DNA of 64,000 nt from Kiritimatiellia bacterium. GTDB taxonomy: Bacteria > Verrucomicrobiota > Kiritimatiellia > CAIQIC01 > Lenti-01. The stretch spans positions 1-64,000 of the forward strand of contig JAFXQI010000001.1 in assembly GCA_017527155.1 (NCBI GenBank), written 5' to 3'. This document shows, one piece after another, positions 48,188 through 55,882 of the stretch. The position numbers and the translations under genes were made by a program. The notes below the pieces were generated by a model. The model saw only the letters and a list, made by a program, of their open reading frames with translations. It made no database searches and was not told the origin of the DNA. The number at the start of each line of letters is the position of its first letter. Position 1 is the stretch's first letter.

Positions 48188-49336
48188 TCAGGGAGGGGGG
48201 GGGCGGCGGAGGCGGGAGGCGGGGGAGGGGGTGTTGGAGAGGGGGAGCTGCCACCAGGAGAGGGTGGAGGGGAAGGGATCGGCGCGGAAGTCGGAGAGGA
48301 GGAGGCGGAGGAGGGCGTCGGGGTCGGGGACGCGGGAGCGGGCGAAGGCGTCGCGGATGCGGACGGCGCGGCGGTAGAGGGCGTTCATCGCAAGGCCGGC
48401 CGCGGAGGCGAAGCCGAAGAGGATGCTGATCCAGACGGGGAAGACTTCGGGCTGGAAGAAGTCGGGGATGCCGCGCTGGCCGGAGAAGGCCGCCATCCAG
48501 CGGTCCATGGCGAAGAAGACGGCGGCGGCCGCGGCGACTTCGGCGGCGTGGACGAGCAGGTCGAGGCCGCGGCGGTGGCCGGCGACGAGCCGCGCGGCCC
48601 GGAAGAGGAGGTCGGTGGGGCGGACGCCGGGGTCGTCGGCGAGGGCGGCGTCGATGAGCAGCGTGCGGCGGCGTCCGGTGCCGGCGAGGACCATGCGGTC
48701 GTGCGCGCCTTCGGGAGGCGTCCAGAGGGCGCAGGCGGCGATGTCGAGTCCGGCGTCGCGGCCGATGGCCTGGAGGGAGGCGAGGAGGCCGGGGTCGTCG
48801 AGGGGGCGCGGCGGGGTGACGCGCGGGAGGAGAAGGGTGGGGCCCCAGGCGGAGAGGCCGACGACGAAGACGGCGTAGATGGCGGTCGCGGCGAGCCACC
48901 AGCGGGCGGGGAAGAACCACATGAGGGCGTAGAGGGCGGTGGCGATGGCGGTCGCGAAGAGGGTGTCGAGGAGGCTGTATTTGACCCAGTCGGCGGCCCA
49001 GTTGGGGGGCGGGGCGCCGGGATCGGGGTCGGGGTCGGCCGGGTCGAGGATTTCGCGGAGGAGGGCGAGGGGGAAGAGGGCGATTTCGTAGGCGAAGACG
49101 CAGAAGGCGACGAGGCAGATGTGGGTCATGGGCCAGGCGCGGGTGCCGGAGAACCAGCCGCGGAGGCCGTCGGCGAGGGCGCGGGAGAGGCCGGATTTCC
49201 ACGCGATCCAGGAGAGGAGGAAGAGGAAGCCGAGGCGGAGGAGGAATTCGGCGTGGTCGAGGCGGGAGAGGCGGGCGGCGTCGGCTTCGAGGGCGCGTTC
49301 GGCAGGGGCGAGGTGGGAGAGGAAAGGATTTGGCAT
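48188..49336 (-). CDS. M48 (Ste24/HtpX-like) peptidase homologue lacking the zinc site
   Basis: A 382-residue protein with about six hydrophobic segments. The segment 162-235 follows the M48A pattern: TLLLPRVTPPRPLDDPGLLA, then a cytosolic strand region with MVLAGTGRRRTLLIDAALAD, which corresponds to the family's N-A-F-x-x-G-x-G-x-x-R-x-I-x-x-x-D-x-L. Where H-E-x-x-H should follow, the sequence reads RLVAGHRRG (249-257). Only the second His (254) remains; the first His and the catalytic Glu are Leu250 and Val251. No compensating motif is visible. I call it a catalytically dead M48 homologue, with moderate certainty about the homology. parB lies 76 nt upstream. Confidence 0.6.
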   Translation of the reverse strand: MPNPFLSHLAPAERALEADAARLSRLDHAEFLLRLGFLFLLSWIAWKSGLSRALADGLRGWFSGTRAWPMTHICLVAFCVFAYEIALFPLALLREILDPADPDPDPGAPPPNWAADWVKYSLLDTLFATAIATALYALMWFFPARWWLAATAIYAVFVVGLSAWGPTLLLPRVTPPRPLDDPGLLASLQAIGRDAGLDIAACALWTPPEGAHDRMVLAGTGRRRTLLIDAALADDPGVRPTDLLFRAARLVAGHRRGLDLLVHAAEVAAAAAVFFAMDRWMAAFSGQRGIPDFFQPEVFPVWISILFGFASAAGLAMNALYRRAVRIRDAFARSRVPDPDALLRLLLSDFRADPFPSTLSWWQLPLSNTPSPASRLRRPPPP

Positions 49337-49412
49337 GAAACGACGAAGGCGACGAAACGACGAAGGGGGACGAAAGGGGGGGGCGGACCGACGGCCCGCC
49401 GTCAGGAGGGGG

Positions 49413-50462
49413 TTAGAGGAGGTCGCCGAGGTTGAGGGTTTCGAGGAGGCGGGAGAGGTCTTCGTTGTCGAACCATTCGATGATGATCTTGCCCATTTCG
49501 CGCTTGCCGTCGGCGAGGGCGCGGGCGGGTTCGAGGGAGACCTTGGTGCCGAGTTCCTGCTGCATGCGGTCGGAGAGGAATTTGAGCTGCTGGAGGGCCT
49601 TGGCGTCTTCGGCGGCGGCGGGGCGGGAGGTGGGGCGGCGCACGCGCTTGGCGGCGGCGTCCATCCCGGAGACGAGTTTTTCGAGGGCGCGCACGGAGAG
49701 TCCCTGGGCGACGGTGCGGGCGGCGAGAAGGTCGCGGAGTTCGGGGTCGGCGCCGAGGAGGACCTTGGCGTGGCCGACGGAGAGGGTGCCGGAGGCGATG
49801 GCCTTGCGGATGGTGTCGGAGAGGTCGAGCAGGCGCAGGGAGTTGGTGACGGAGGCGCGGGCCTTGCCGACGCGCTGGGCGATCTGTTCCTGGGTGAGGC
49901 CGGCCTGGTCGGCGAGGGCGCGGTAGGCGAGGGCTTCTTCGATGGGGTTGAGGTCGGAGCGCTGGAGGTTCTCGACGAGCGCCATCTCGCGCATTTCGAG
50001 GTCGGTGGCGGGGCGGACGAGGGCCGGGATTTTCTTGAGTCCGGCCTGCTTGGCGGCGCGGAGGCGGCGCTCGCCGGCGACGAGTTCGTAGGTTCCGGAC
50101 TTGGCGGCGCGGACGAGCACGGGCTGGAGCAGCCCCTGGGCCTTGATGGAATCGGCGAGTTCCTGGAGGGCCGCGGGATCGAATTCGCGGCGGGGCTGCC
50201 AGGGGTTGGGGGAGATTTTGGAGATGTCGAGTTCGCGTACGGCGTCGGCGGCGTCGGGGGCCGGGGCGGGAGCGGCGGCCGGGGCGGGCTTGGAGGCGGC
50301 GGGCGCGGGCTTGGCGGCGCCTTTGGCGGGTGCGGGGGAGGGGGCGGGCTTGGAGGGGGAGGGGGCAGCGGCGGGCTTCTTCTGGATGCCGCCTTTGATG
50401 AGGTCGTCGAGGCCGCGGCCGAGTCCGCGGTGCTTGGAGGAGGAGGGGGAGGAGGAGGGCAT
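49413..50462 (-). CDS. parB: Chromosome-partitioning protein ParB
   Basis: A 349-residue ParB/Spo0J CTPase clamp. An [14 protein letters not shown] start is followed by an Ala/Pro/Lys-rich linker (about 28-80). The ParB N-terminal domain has [20 protein letters not shown] and the CTP-binding [17 protein letters not shown] (GERRxRA). The helix-turn-helix region has [23 protein letters not shown], and the C-terminal dimerisation domain ends the protein. I chose the ATG at 50462, with AGGA 7 nt upstream, over 50480. No parA lies beside it, which is unusual. The SH3 gene is 21 nt upstream and probably shares its promoter. Confidence 0.93.
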   Translation of the reverse strand: MPSSSPSSSKHRGLGRGLDDLIKGGIQKKPAAAPSPSKPAPSPAPAKGAAKPAPAASKPAPAAAPAPAPDAADAVRELDISKISPNPWQPRREFDPAALQELADSIKAQGLLQPVLVRAAKSGTYELVAGERRLRAAKQAGLKKIPALVRPATDLEMREMALVENLQRSDLNPIEEALAYRALADQAGLTQEQIAQRVGKARASVTNSLRLLDLSDTIRKAIASGTLSVGHAKVLLGADPELRDLLAARTVAQGLSVRALEKLVSGMDAAAKRVRRPTSRPAAAEDAKALQQLKFLSDRMQQELGTKVSLEPARALADGKREMGKIIIEWFDNEDLSRLLETLNLGDLL

Positions 50463-50483
50463 GGGTTTTCCTTTCTTCATGGG

Positions 50484-51470
50484 TCAGTCATCCAGGGGAG
50501 GGTTTTCGGGGATTTCGCGGATGCGGTCGGGGACGAGGACGGGGGCGGCGGCTTTCTGGATCCAGTATTCGCGGCCGCGGATGCGGACTTGCTTGTCCTT
50601 GAGGGTGCGGAGTTTCCCGGCGTCGCCGTAGACGTGGCAGAGGATCTGCCAGCGGTTGTTCTGCCAGCGGACGAGGCGGTAGCGGGCGGGGGCTTCGTTG
50701 ATGAGGGGGGCGGCGCGGAGGCGGCCTTCGATTTCGGTGATGCGGCCCTGTCCGGCGAGGGGGATGAGCTTGAGGTCCTTGGGGGGCGGGAGGGGGATTT
50801 CGCCGGCGGCGGGGGGCTCGGCGGTCTCGGGGACGGAGGGGGCGATGAGGGGGGTGGGGGTGTCGGTGGGAGGGGGAGGAGGGGGGAGTTTGGCGGAGGG
50901 CTCGGCGGGGGACTCGGAGGTGGAGGGGGCGGAGGGGAGGGAGGCGGGAGGTTCCCCGCCGTCCCCGGCGGGGCGCGGGACGTCGGGGACGGGGGCGGGG
51001 GAGTCGTCGGAGACGGGGGCGACGAACTGGCGGGAGATCCAGATGCGGGCGGTGGAGGGGGGCTTGATTTTCAGCCATTCGCCGAACTCCTGGAGGGGCT
51101 CGACGGGGGTGCCGAGGGAGAGGGTGTCGATGATGTTGTAGTTGATGGAGGAGCCGGCGCGGACGTTGACGCGGTTGGCGCCGATGGTGTTCTGCGGGCG
51201 GAGGACGTATTCGGCCTTGACCCAGGCTTCGACGGCGGCGGGGGGCTCGATTTCGACCCATTCGCCGCCGAGGTCGCGGGCTTGGAGGATGTCGTTGTAG
51301 TCGGCCTGTCCGACGAGATCGCCGGTGGGGTGGGGCGCAGCGCGGAGGTTGACGTTGTGCGCGGTGACGCGGACGGGGACGGTGCCGGCGAGGGCGGGAA
51401 GGGGGAGGCACGCAACGAGGAGCGCGGCGAGGAATGCGGGAACGGCAAATGGATGGGTGGATGGAGTCAT
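50484..51470 (-). CDS. Exported SH3b-domain protein
   Basis: A 328-residue protein. A signal peptide (about 1-29, ending PLPALAG) precedes two bacterial SH3 domains. The first spans about 32-88 (VTAHNVNLRAAPHPTGDLVGQ), the second about 95-152 (IGANRVNVRAGSSINYNIIDTL). A long Pro/Ser-rich linker (about 155-235) leads to a C-terminal beta domain (about 240-320) with RYRLVRWQNNRWQILCHVYG. Such proteins bind peptidoglycan or act in the envelope. It is the first gene of a minus-strand transcript into parB. No Shine-Dalgarno sequence is present, matching the promoter 8 nt from the ATG. Confidence 0.8.
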   Translation of the reverse strand: MTPSTHPFAVPAFLAALLVACLPLPALAGTVPVRVTAHNVNLRAAPHPTGDLVGQADYNDILQARDLGGEWVEIEPPAAVEAWVKAEYVLRPQNTIGANRVNVRAGSSINYNIIDTLSLGTPVEPLQEFGEWLKIKPPSTARIWISRQFVAPVSDDSPAPVPDVPRPAGDGGEPPASLPSAPSTSESPAEPSAKLPPPPPPTDTPTPLIAPSVPETAEPPAAGEIPLPPPKDLKLIPLAGQGRITEIEGRLRAAPLINEAPARYRLVRWQNNRWQILCHVYGDAGKLRTLKDKQVRIRGREYWIQKAAAPVLVPDRIREIPENPPLDD

Positions 51471-51478
51471 GGGCGGGG

Positions 51479-51507
51479 AGAATAGAAAAGTGCGGGTGGT
51501 TTGTCCA
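51479..51507 (-). promoter_or_regulatory. Promoter of the SH3-parB transcript
   Basis: On the minus strand, TGGACA (51502-51507), a 17-bp spacer and TATTCT (51479-51484), then 8 nt to the ATG. This is one of the clearest near-leaderless promoters in the window. Confidence 0.6.
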
Positions 51508-51573
51508 CAGAGTTTGCAGGAGGGATTCCGCCGTTTCCGGAGGGGGGCGGATCGGGCGGGAATGCGGCCGGGC

Positions 51574-51602
51574 TTGATTCGCGCCCCCGCCCGCGCTACT
51601 CT
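51574..51602 (+). promoter_or_regulatory. Promoter of the hisBHA operon
   Basis: TTGATT (51574-51579), a 17-bp spacer and TACTCT (51597-51602), then 8 nt to the ATG of hisB. There is no leader long enough for a His attenuator. Confidence 0.55.
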
Positions 51603-51610
51603 GCCGCGCC

Positions 51611-52204
51611 ATGAAAACCAGCCGCGCAACGATGCTCGAACGAAACACCCGCGAAACGCAGATCCGGGTGGAACTGGACGTGGACGGGACCGGGCAGTAC
51701 ACCATCGAGACCGGGGTCCCGTTCCTGAACCACATGCTGGAGCTGTTCGCGAAGCATTCGCTCTTCGACCTCAACCTCAAGGCGGCCGGCGACCTCGACG
51801 TGGACGACCACCACACGGTCGAGGACGTCGGCCTCGCGCTCGGCGACGCCCTGAACGCGGCCCTCGGCGACCGCAAGGGCATCGAGCGCTACGGCTTCGC
51901 CCTCCTCCCCATGGACGAGACGCTCGCGCGCGTGGCCCTCGACCTCGGCGGCCGCCCGTACCTCGTCCTCGAAATGGCGACCCGCCGCAAGTTCATCCGC
52001 ACCTTCGACCTCGGCCTGCTGGAAGAATTCATGCGGGCGTTCTCGACTCAGGCACGCATGAACCTGCACATCGCGCAGCTCTACGGCAAGGACCCGCACC
52101 ACGCCTGGGAATCGGTGTTCAAGGGCCTCGCCCGCGCGCTCCGCATGGCGGTGCGGACCAACCCGCGCGAGCCGGGGATCCCGTCGAGCAAGGGGGTGCT
52201 GTGA
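51611..52204 (+). CDS. hisB: Imidazoleglycerol-phosphate dehydratase
   Basis: A 197-residue monofunctional HisB, which dehydrates imidazoleglycerol phosphate in histidine synthesis. The Mn-binding motifs are intact: PFLNHMLELFAKHS, GDLDVDDHHTVEDVGLALG (two H-H motifs) and KDPHHAWESVFKGLARAL. It has no fused phosphatase domain. The stop codon shares one base with the hisH start (TGATG). It leads a three-gene his operon. Confidence 0.96.
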   Translation: MKTSRATMLERNTRETQIRVELDVDGTGQYTIETGVPFLNHMLELFAKHSLFDLNLKAAGDLDVDDHHTVEDVGLALGDALNAALGDRKGIERYGFALLPMDETLARVALDLGGRPYLVLEMATRRKFIRTFDLGLLEEFMRAFSTQARMNLHIAQLYGKDPHHAWESVFKGLARALRMAVRTNPREPGIPSSKGVL

Positions 52205-52833
52205 TGCGGGTGGGCGTCGTCGACTACGGCCTGGGGAACCTCGGCAGCGTCGCGAACGCGCTGGAACACCTCGGGGCCGACCACCGCATCTTCCGCGACC
52301 CGGCGGAGATGGACGCCTTCGGTGCGCTGATCCTGCCCGGCGTCGGCGCGTTCGGCGACTGCATGGCGAACCTGGAACGCTACGGCCTGGCCGCGCCGCT
52401 CGCGGCCTGGATGGCGGCGGACCGCCCCCTGCTGGGCATCTGCCTGGGCCTGCAGGTGTTGGCGGAGAGCAGCGACGAAGCCCCCGGCGCGCGCGGCTTC
52501 GGCGTGGTGCCGGCGCACGTCGCGCGGCTGGCGGCGTCGCCGGGGTGCAAGGTCCCGCAGATGGGCTGGAACCAGGTCCGCCGCGCGCCCGGCGCCGAAG
52601 ACTGCCCCCTGCTGCGGGGCATCCCCGACGGCTCCTGGTTCTACTTCGTCCATTCCTACTGCCTGCCCTCCGCGCCCGGCTGGGCGGCGGGCCTGACCGC
52701 CTACGGGGGCGAATACGTCTCGATGGTCCGCCGCGGGCGCGTGGCGGCCGTGCAGTTCCATCCCGAGAAGAGCCAGCGGGCCGGACTGCAGCTGCTGAAA
52801 AACTTCCTGGACTGGAGCGAGGAGGCCCCATGA
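52204..52833 (+). CDS. hisH: Imidazole glycerol phosphate synthase glutaminase subunit
   Basis: A 209-residue class I glutaminase. RVGVVDYGLGNLGSVANAL is the N-terminus, PLLGICLGLQVL contains the nucleophile Cys80, and AVQFHPEKSQ holds the His-Glu of the triad. It supplies ammonia to HisF, which is not in the window. Translation is coupled to hisB and, through an ATGA overlap, to hisA. Confidence 0.97.
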   Translation: MRVGVVDYGLGNLGSVANALEHLGADHRIFRDPAEMDAFGALILPGVGAFGDCMANLERYGLAAPLAAWMAADRPLLGICLGLQVLAESSDEAPGARGFGVVPAHVARLAASPGCKVPQMGWNQVRRAPGAEDCPLLRGIPDGSWFYFVHSYCLPSAPGWAAGLTAYGGEYVSMVRRGRVAAVQFHPEKSQRAGLQLLKNFLDWSEEAP

Positions 52834-53576
52834 ACGAATTCGAAATCCTGCCCGCCATCGACCTCAAGGACGGCCACTGCGTGCGCCTGCGCCAGGGGCG
52901 CGCCGCGGACGCGACCGACTACGGCGCCGACCCCGTCGCCCGCGCCCTCGAATGGGTGCGGCAGGGCGGCCGCTGGCTGCACGTCGTGGACCTGACCGGG
53001 GCCTTCGAAGGCCACCCCGCGCACACCGGGGTCATTGGCCGCATCGCCGCCGCCGTCGCGCCCATTCCCGTCGAATGCGGCGGCGGTCTGCGCACCGACG
53101 CCGACCTCGAAGCCGTGCTGGCGGCCGGCGTCCGCCGCGCCATCCTCGGCACCCGGGCCCTGGCCGAACCCGACCGCCTGGCGGCGCTGGCCGCGCGCCA
53201 CGGCGACCGCCTGGCGGTGGGCATCGACGCCCGCGGCGGCTACGTCCAGGTCAAGGGCTGGACCGAGACCTCCGCCACGCGCGCGGCCGACCTGGCCCGC
53301 CGCGCCGCCGAAGCCGGCGTCCGGACCATCATCTACACCGACACCGCGACCGACGGCATGCTCCGCGGCCCGAATCCGGAGGCCACGGCGGAAGTCTGCG
53401 ACGCGGTCGCGGGCACCCCCTGCCGGATCGTCGCCTCGGGCGGCGTCTCCTCGGCGGACGACATCCGCGCCCTCCGCGCCCTGGGCCGCGCGAACCTGGC
53501 GGGCGCCATCGTCGGCAAAGCCCTCTACGACGGCCACGCCACCCTCGCCGACCTCCTCGCCGCCGCGCGGGAGTGA
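52830..53576 (+). CDS. hisA: ProFAR isomerase
   Basis: A 248-residue (beta/alpha)8 enzyme that isomerises ProFAR to PRFAR. EILPAIDLKDGHCVRLRQG (5-23) carries the first catalytic Asp, VECGGGLRT and GTRALAEP the first phosphate site, and IIYTDTATDGMLRGPN the second catalytic Asp region. VASGGVSSADDIRAL completes the C-terminal phosphate site. hisF and hisIE would be expected elsewhere. A perfect B-family inverted repeat follows the stop by 57 nt. Confidence 0.97.
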   Translation: MNEFEILPAIDLKDGHCVRLRQGRAADATDYGADPVARALEWVRQGGRWLHVVDLTGAFEGHPAHTGVIGRIAAAVAPIPVECGGGLRTDADLEAVLAAGVRRAILGTRALAEPDRLAALAARHGDRLAVGIDARGGYVQVKGWTETSATRAADLARRAAEAGVRTIIYTDTATDGMLRGPNPEATAEVCDAVAGTPCRIVASGGVSSADDIRALRALGRANLAGAIVGKALYDGHATLADLLAAARE

Positions 53577-53633
53577 AGTCCGGTGGAGGCATTGCCGGGC
53601 GAAACCCCTGCGATTCCCCGTGTGAAGGGAAGG

Positions 53634-53702
53634 GGTAGGGCGAGCTCTCCGAGCGAGCCGTTTCCAGCCCCACTGCGGCTCGCTCGGAGAGCTCGCCCTA
53701 CC
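53634..53702. repeat. Perfect B-family inverted repeat (B2) at a convergent junction
   Basis: Arms 53634-53660 and 53676-53702 are perfectly complementary over 27 bp (left arm begins GGTAGGGCGAGCTCTCCGAG) around a 15-nt loop. It lies between the convergent ends of hisA and the CPBP protease gene. It could fold in either transcript and is the best-preserved copy of the family. Confidence 0.92.
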
Positions 53703-53735
53703 AGGGAAAACATGGAGAATACGAGGGCGGCCGCA

Positions 53736-54398
53736 TCAGGATTGGATGGCGAGGGCCAGCCCGAGGAAGAGGAAGACGGAGGCGTTGTGGAGGACGTGCA
53801 TGACGATGCAGGGGATGAGGGAGCCGGTGCGGATGCGGGCGATGGAGAGGCCGACCGCGAGGATGGCCAGCGGCGGAGCCGCCTGCCAGGAGAGGTGGAG
53901 GACGACGAAAACCAGCGCCGTCAGGGCGATGCCCGCGCGCAGGCCGGTGCGCCGGACGAGAAAGTCCTGGAGCCACTTCCGGAAGACCACTTCCTCGCAG
54001 ACGGGGCTGATGGCGATGCCGCAGACGGCCAGGAGGATGCGTTGTCCGGGCGAGCCCCCGGCGAACTGGCCGAGTACGGGCTGGACGGCGGGGGCGGCGT
54101 GCACGAAGCGGCAGGCGAGGTGGACCAGCACGCTGGCCACGAAACATGGCAGCCAGATGGCGAGGAAGCGGAGTCCGCCCTGCGCCCACGGGGACTCGGG
54201 GGGATTGGCGGACCGCAGGGCGCGGCAGGCCGGCCACCAGGCGATGACGAGGAACAGGAATACCAAGCCCGCCAGATTGGCGGCCACGGGCCGGGCGAAG
54301 TAGTCCGGAACCTGCGTCGGCCCTTGGAGCGAGCCGGCGCCGGCGCCGGGGACGGCCGAGGCAAGGGCGAGGGCGGGGGCGGGGAATGCCGGAATCAC
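53736..54398 (-). CDS. CPBP-family intramembrane metalloprotease
   Basis: A 220-residue membrane protein of the CPBP/Rce1 (Abi) family with about six hydrophobic segments. The three catalytic motifs are present: ISPVCEEVVFRKW (E-E-x-x-x-R), LVFVVLHLSW (F-x-x-x-H) and CIVMHVLHNAS (H-x-x-x-N/H). It would cleave within or near the membrane; the substrate is unknown. The GTG start overlaps the stop of the GT2 gene as GTGA, so it is the second gene of a two-gene unit. Confidence 0.88.
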   Translation of the reverse strand: MIPAFPAPALALASAVPGAGAGSLQGPTQVPDYFARPVAANLAGLVFLFLVIAWWPACRALRSANPPESPWAQGGLRFLAIWLPCFVASVLVHLACRFVHAAPAVQPVLGQFAGGSPGQRILLAVCGIAISPVCEEVVFRKWLQDFLVRRTGLRAGIALTALVFVVLHLSWQAAPPLAILAVGLSIARIRTGSLIPCIVMHVLHNASVFLFLGLALAIQS

Positions 54399-55387
54399 GG
54401 CTCCGGCGGGAAGCCGCGGGTTTCGCGGACGGTGTAGGTGCGCTTGTTCTGGGATTCGTGGTAGGTGCGGGTCTGGACTTCGGCGAGCAGGCCCATCGAG
54501 ATGAACTGCATCGCGAACGCGAACAGCATGAACGGCGTGATGACCCAGATGGGGCGCTTGACGAGATATTGGTGGGTGAGGTGGTTGGCCGGATAGAAGA
54601 GCCAGTCGCCCGCCACCACCAGCAGCAGGAGCAGTCCGATGCCGCTGAACAGGAACGCGAACTTCCCGAACAGCTGCATGGGCCCGCCCGTGTAGCGCAG
54701 CAGGAACTTGACGGTCAGCAGGTCGAGCACGACGCGGAAGGTCCGCCCGATGCCGTACTTGGACTTGCCGGCGGTGCGCGGATGGTGGTCCACCACCACT
54801 TCCTCGATGCGGCCGCCCACCCACGAGCAGAGGGCCGGGATGAAGCGGTGCATCTCGCCGTAGAGGCGGATGCCCTGGAGAACGTCGCGCTTGTACGCCT
54901 TGAGCGTGCAGCCGTAGTCGTGGAGATGGACGCCGGTGATGCGCGAAATCAGGCCGTTGGCGATCATCGAGGGGAGGCGCCGGTTGAGGAAGGCGTCCTT
55001 GCGGTCCTTGCGCCAGCCGGAGACGACGGCGCAGTCGTCGGCTTCCATGACCTCCAGCAGGTGCGGGATGTCGCGCGGGTCGTTCTGGAGGTCGGCGTCG
55101 AGGGTGACGATGACGTCGTTGCGGGCCGCGTCGATGCCGGCCGACATGGCGGCGGTCTGGCCGAAATTGCGGCGGAAGCGGATGAGGCGGAAATGCGGGT
55201 GGCGTTCGGCCGCCGCGCAGAGGCGCTCCCAGGTGGCGTCGGTGGAGCCGTCGTCGACCAGCAGGACTTCGTATTCGCGGTCCATCGCGGCGAGAGCGGC
55301 GTGGACTTGCGCGGCGAGGGAGGCGACGTTTTCCTCCTCGTTGTAGACGGGGATGACGACCGAAAGGCTGTAATGGGGTTTGCTCAT
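54395..55387 (-). CDS. Family 2 polyprenyl-phosphate glycosyltransferase
   Basis: A 330-residue GT2 of the DPM1/GtrB/ArnC type. LSVVIPVYNEEENV (8-21), LLVDDGSTDATWE and VTLDADLQNDPRDIP (DxD with the ADLQ-D-P signature) are the catalytic motifs. SKYGIGRTFRVVLDLLTVKF precedes two C-terminal membrane helices (about 238-262 and 278-303). It would transfer a sugar to undecaprenyl phosphate for use outside the membrane, for example in glycan decoration or protein glycosylation. It is first in a pair with the CPBP gene. The -10 box is 7 nt from the ATG. Confidence 0.93.
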   Translation of the reverse strand: MSKPHYSLSVVIPVYNEEENVASLAAQVHAALAAMDREYEVLLVDDGSTDATWERLCAAAERHPHFRLIRFRRNFGQTAAMSAGIDAARNDVIVTLDADLQNDPRDIPHLLEVMEADDCAVVSGWRKDRKDAFLNRRLPSMIANGLISRITGVHLHDYGCTLKAYKRDVLQGIRLYGEMHRFIPALCSWVGGRIEEVVVDHHPRTAGKSKYGIGRTFRVVLDLLTVKFLLRYTGGPMQLFGKFAFLFSGIGLLLLLVVAGDWLFYPANHLTHQYLVKRPIWVITPFMLFAFAMQFISMGLLAEVQTRTYHESQNKRTYTVRETRGFPPEP

Positions 55388-55394
55388 GTCCGGC

Positions 55395-55423
55395 AGTATG
55401 GCCGAGAGCCCGCCGTTTTTCAA
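55395..55423 (-). promoter_or_regulatory. Promoter of the GT2-CPBP pair
   Basis: On the minus strand, TTGAAA (55418-55423), a 17-bp spacer and CATACT (55395-55400), then 7 nt to the ATG at 55387. Confidence 0.55.
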
Positions 55424-55665
55424 GCGCAAGGGTGGGGGACGTGGGGGGGCGGGACCATCTCCGTTTCGTGCCTGGTTCTCCGTCTCCGTGGGTGGAACCT
55501 CGCGCGGACGACGGCGGGGGTGCCGTCGCTACGCACCCCGGAGCATCCGCCACCCGACGGCGGGCGCTCTAGCCAACGTCGCAATCCCGGCCAGCATCCG
55601 GCATCGGGGGCGGCTCCCTTCGGCGCGGGAAACCGGCGTGGCGGCGGTGCCGTCCGTTCCGCCGG

Positions 55666-55736
55666 TTTTCCAACCATTGGAAACATTTTTTCCAATCGTT
55701 GGAAAACGGCCGAAACATTTGTCCGATCGCCGGAAC
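55666..55736. repeat. Palindrome array P3 (two good copies, one decayed)
   Basis: TTTTCCAACCATTGGAAAC (55666-55684), 3 nt, TTTTCCAATCGTTGGAAAA (55688-55706), 11 nt, then a decayed unit TTTGTCCGATCGCCGGAAC (55718-55736). The linker lengths and the CCA-first doublet are as in arrays P1 and P2. The third unit keeps its dyad while losing most of the consensus. Confidence 0.8.
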
Positions 55737-55796
55737 CCATCCCGCTCCGCCTCCGTTGCGGCGGTAGAACGTTTTTCTTTCCGGGCTTTTGCCGGA

Positions 55797-55825
55797 TTGC
55801 CCCCCTGCCGCGGGGGGTGTAGGCT
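55797..55825 (+). promoter_or_regulatory. Putative promoter of the caspase gene
   Basis: TTGCCC (55797-55802), a 17-bp spacer that itself forms a GC hairpin, and TAGGCT (55820-55825). The leader of about 50 nt ends in GAGAGGAAG before the ATG at 55883. Confidence 0.4.
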
Positions 55826-55882
55826 GACCATCAGCAAAAAATGTCCGCCCCGGCGGACGCATCGACAGAGAGGAAGCGCATC

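Larger units (their letters stand above)
55388..55882. other. Divergent region between the GT2 and caspase genes
   Basis: This 495-nt gap has a promoter at each end and palindrome array P3 in the middle. Between 55430 and 55660 I see only GC-rich sequence without a coding signal. A hairpin GTCCGCC-CC-GGCGGAC lies in the caspase leader (about 55844-55859). Confidence 0.6.

Noticed and set aside
49413-50462. parS sites near parB
   Set aside because: I looked for a TGTTnCACGTGnAACA-like sequence around parB by eye and found none, but a pattern search was not possible; absence is not established.
53525-53713. Small proteins through the B-family repeats (LVGRALRASRS-type peptides)
   Set aside because: These frames are translations of the inverted repeat and recur wherever the repeat occurs; no ribosome binding site.
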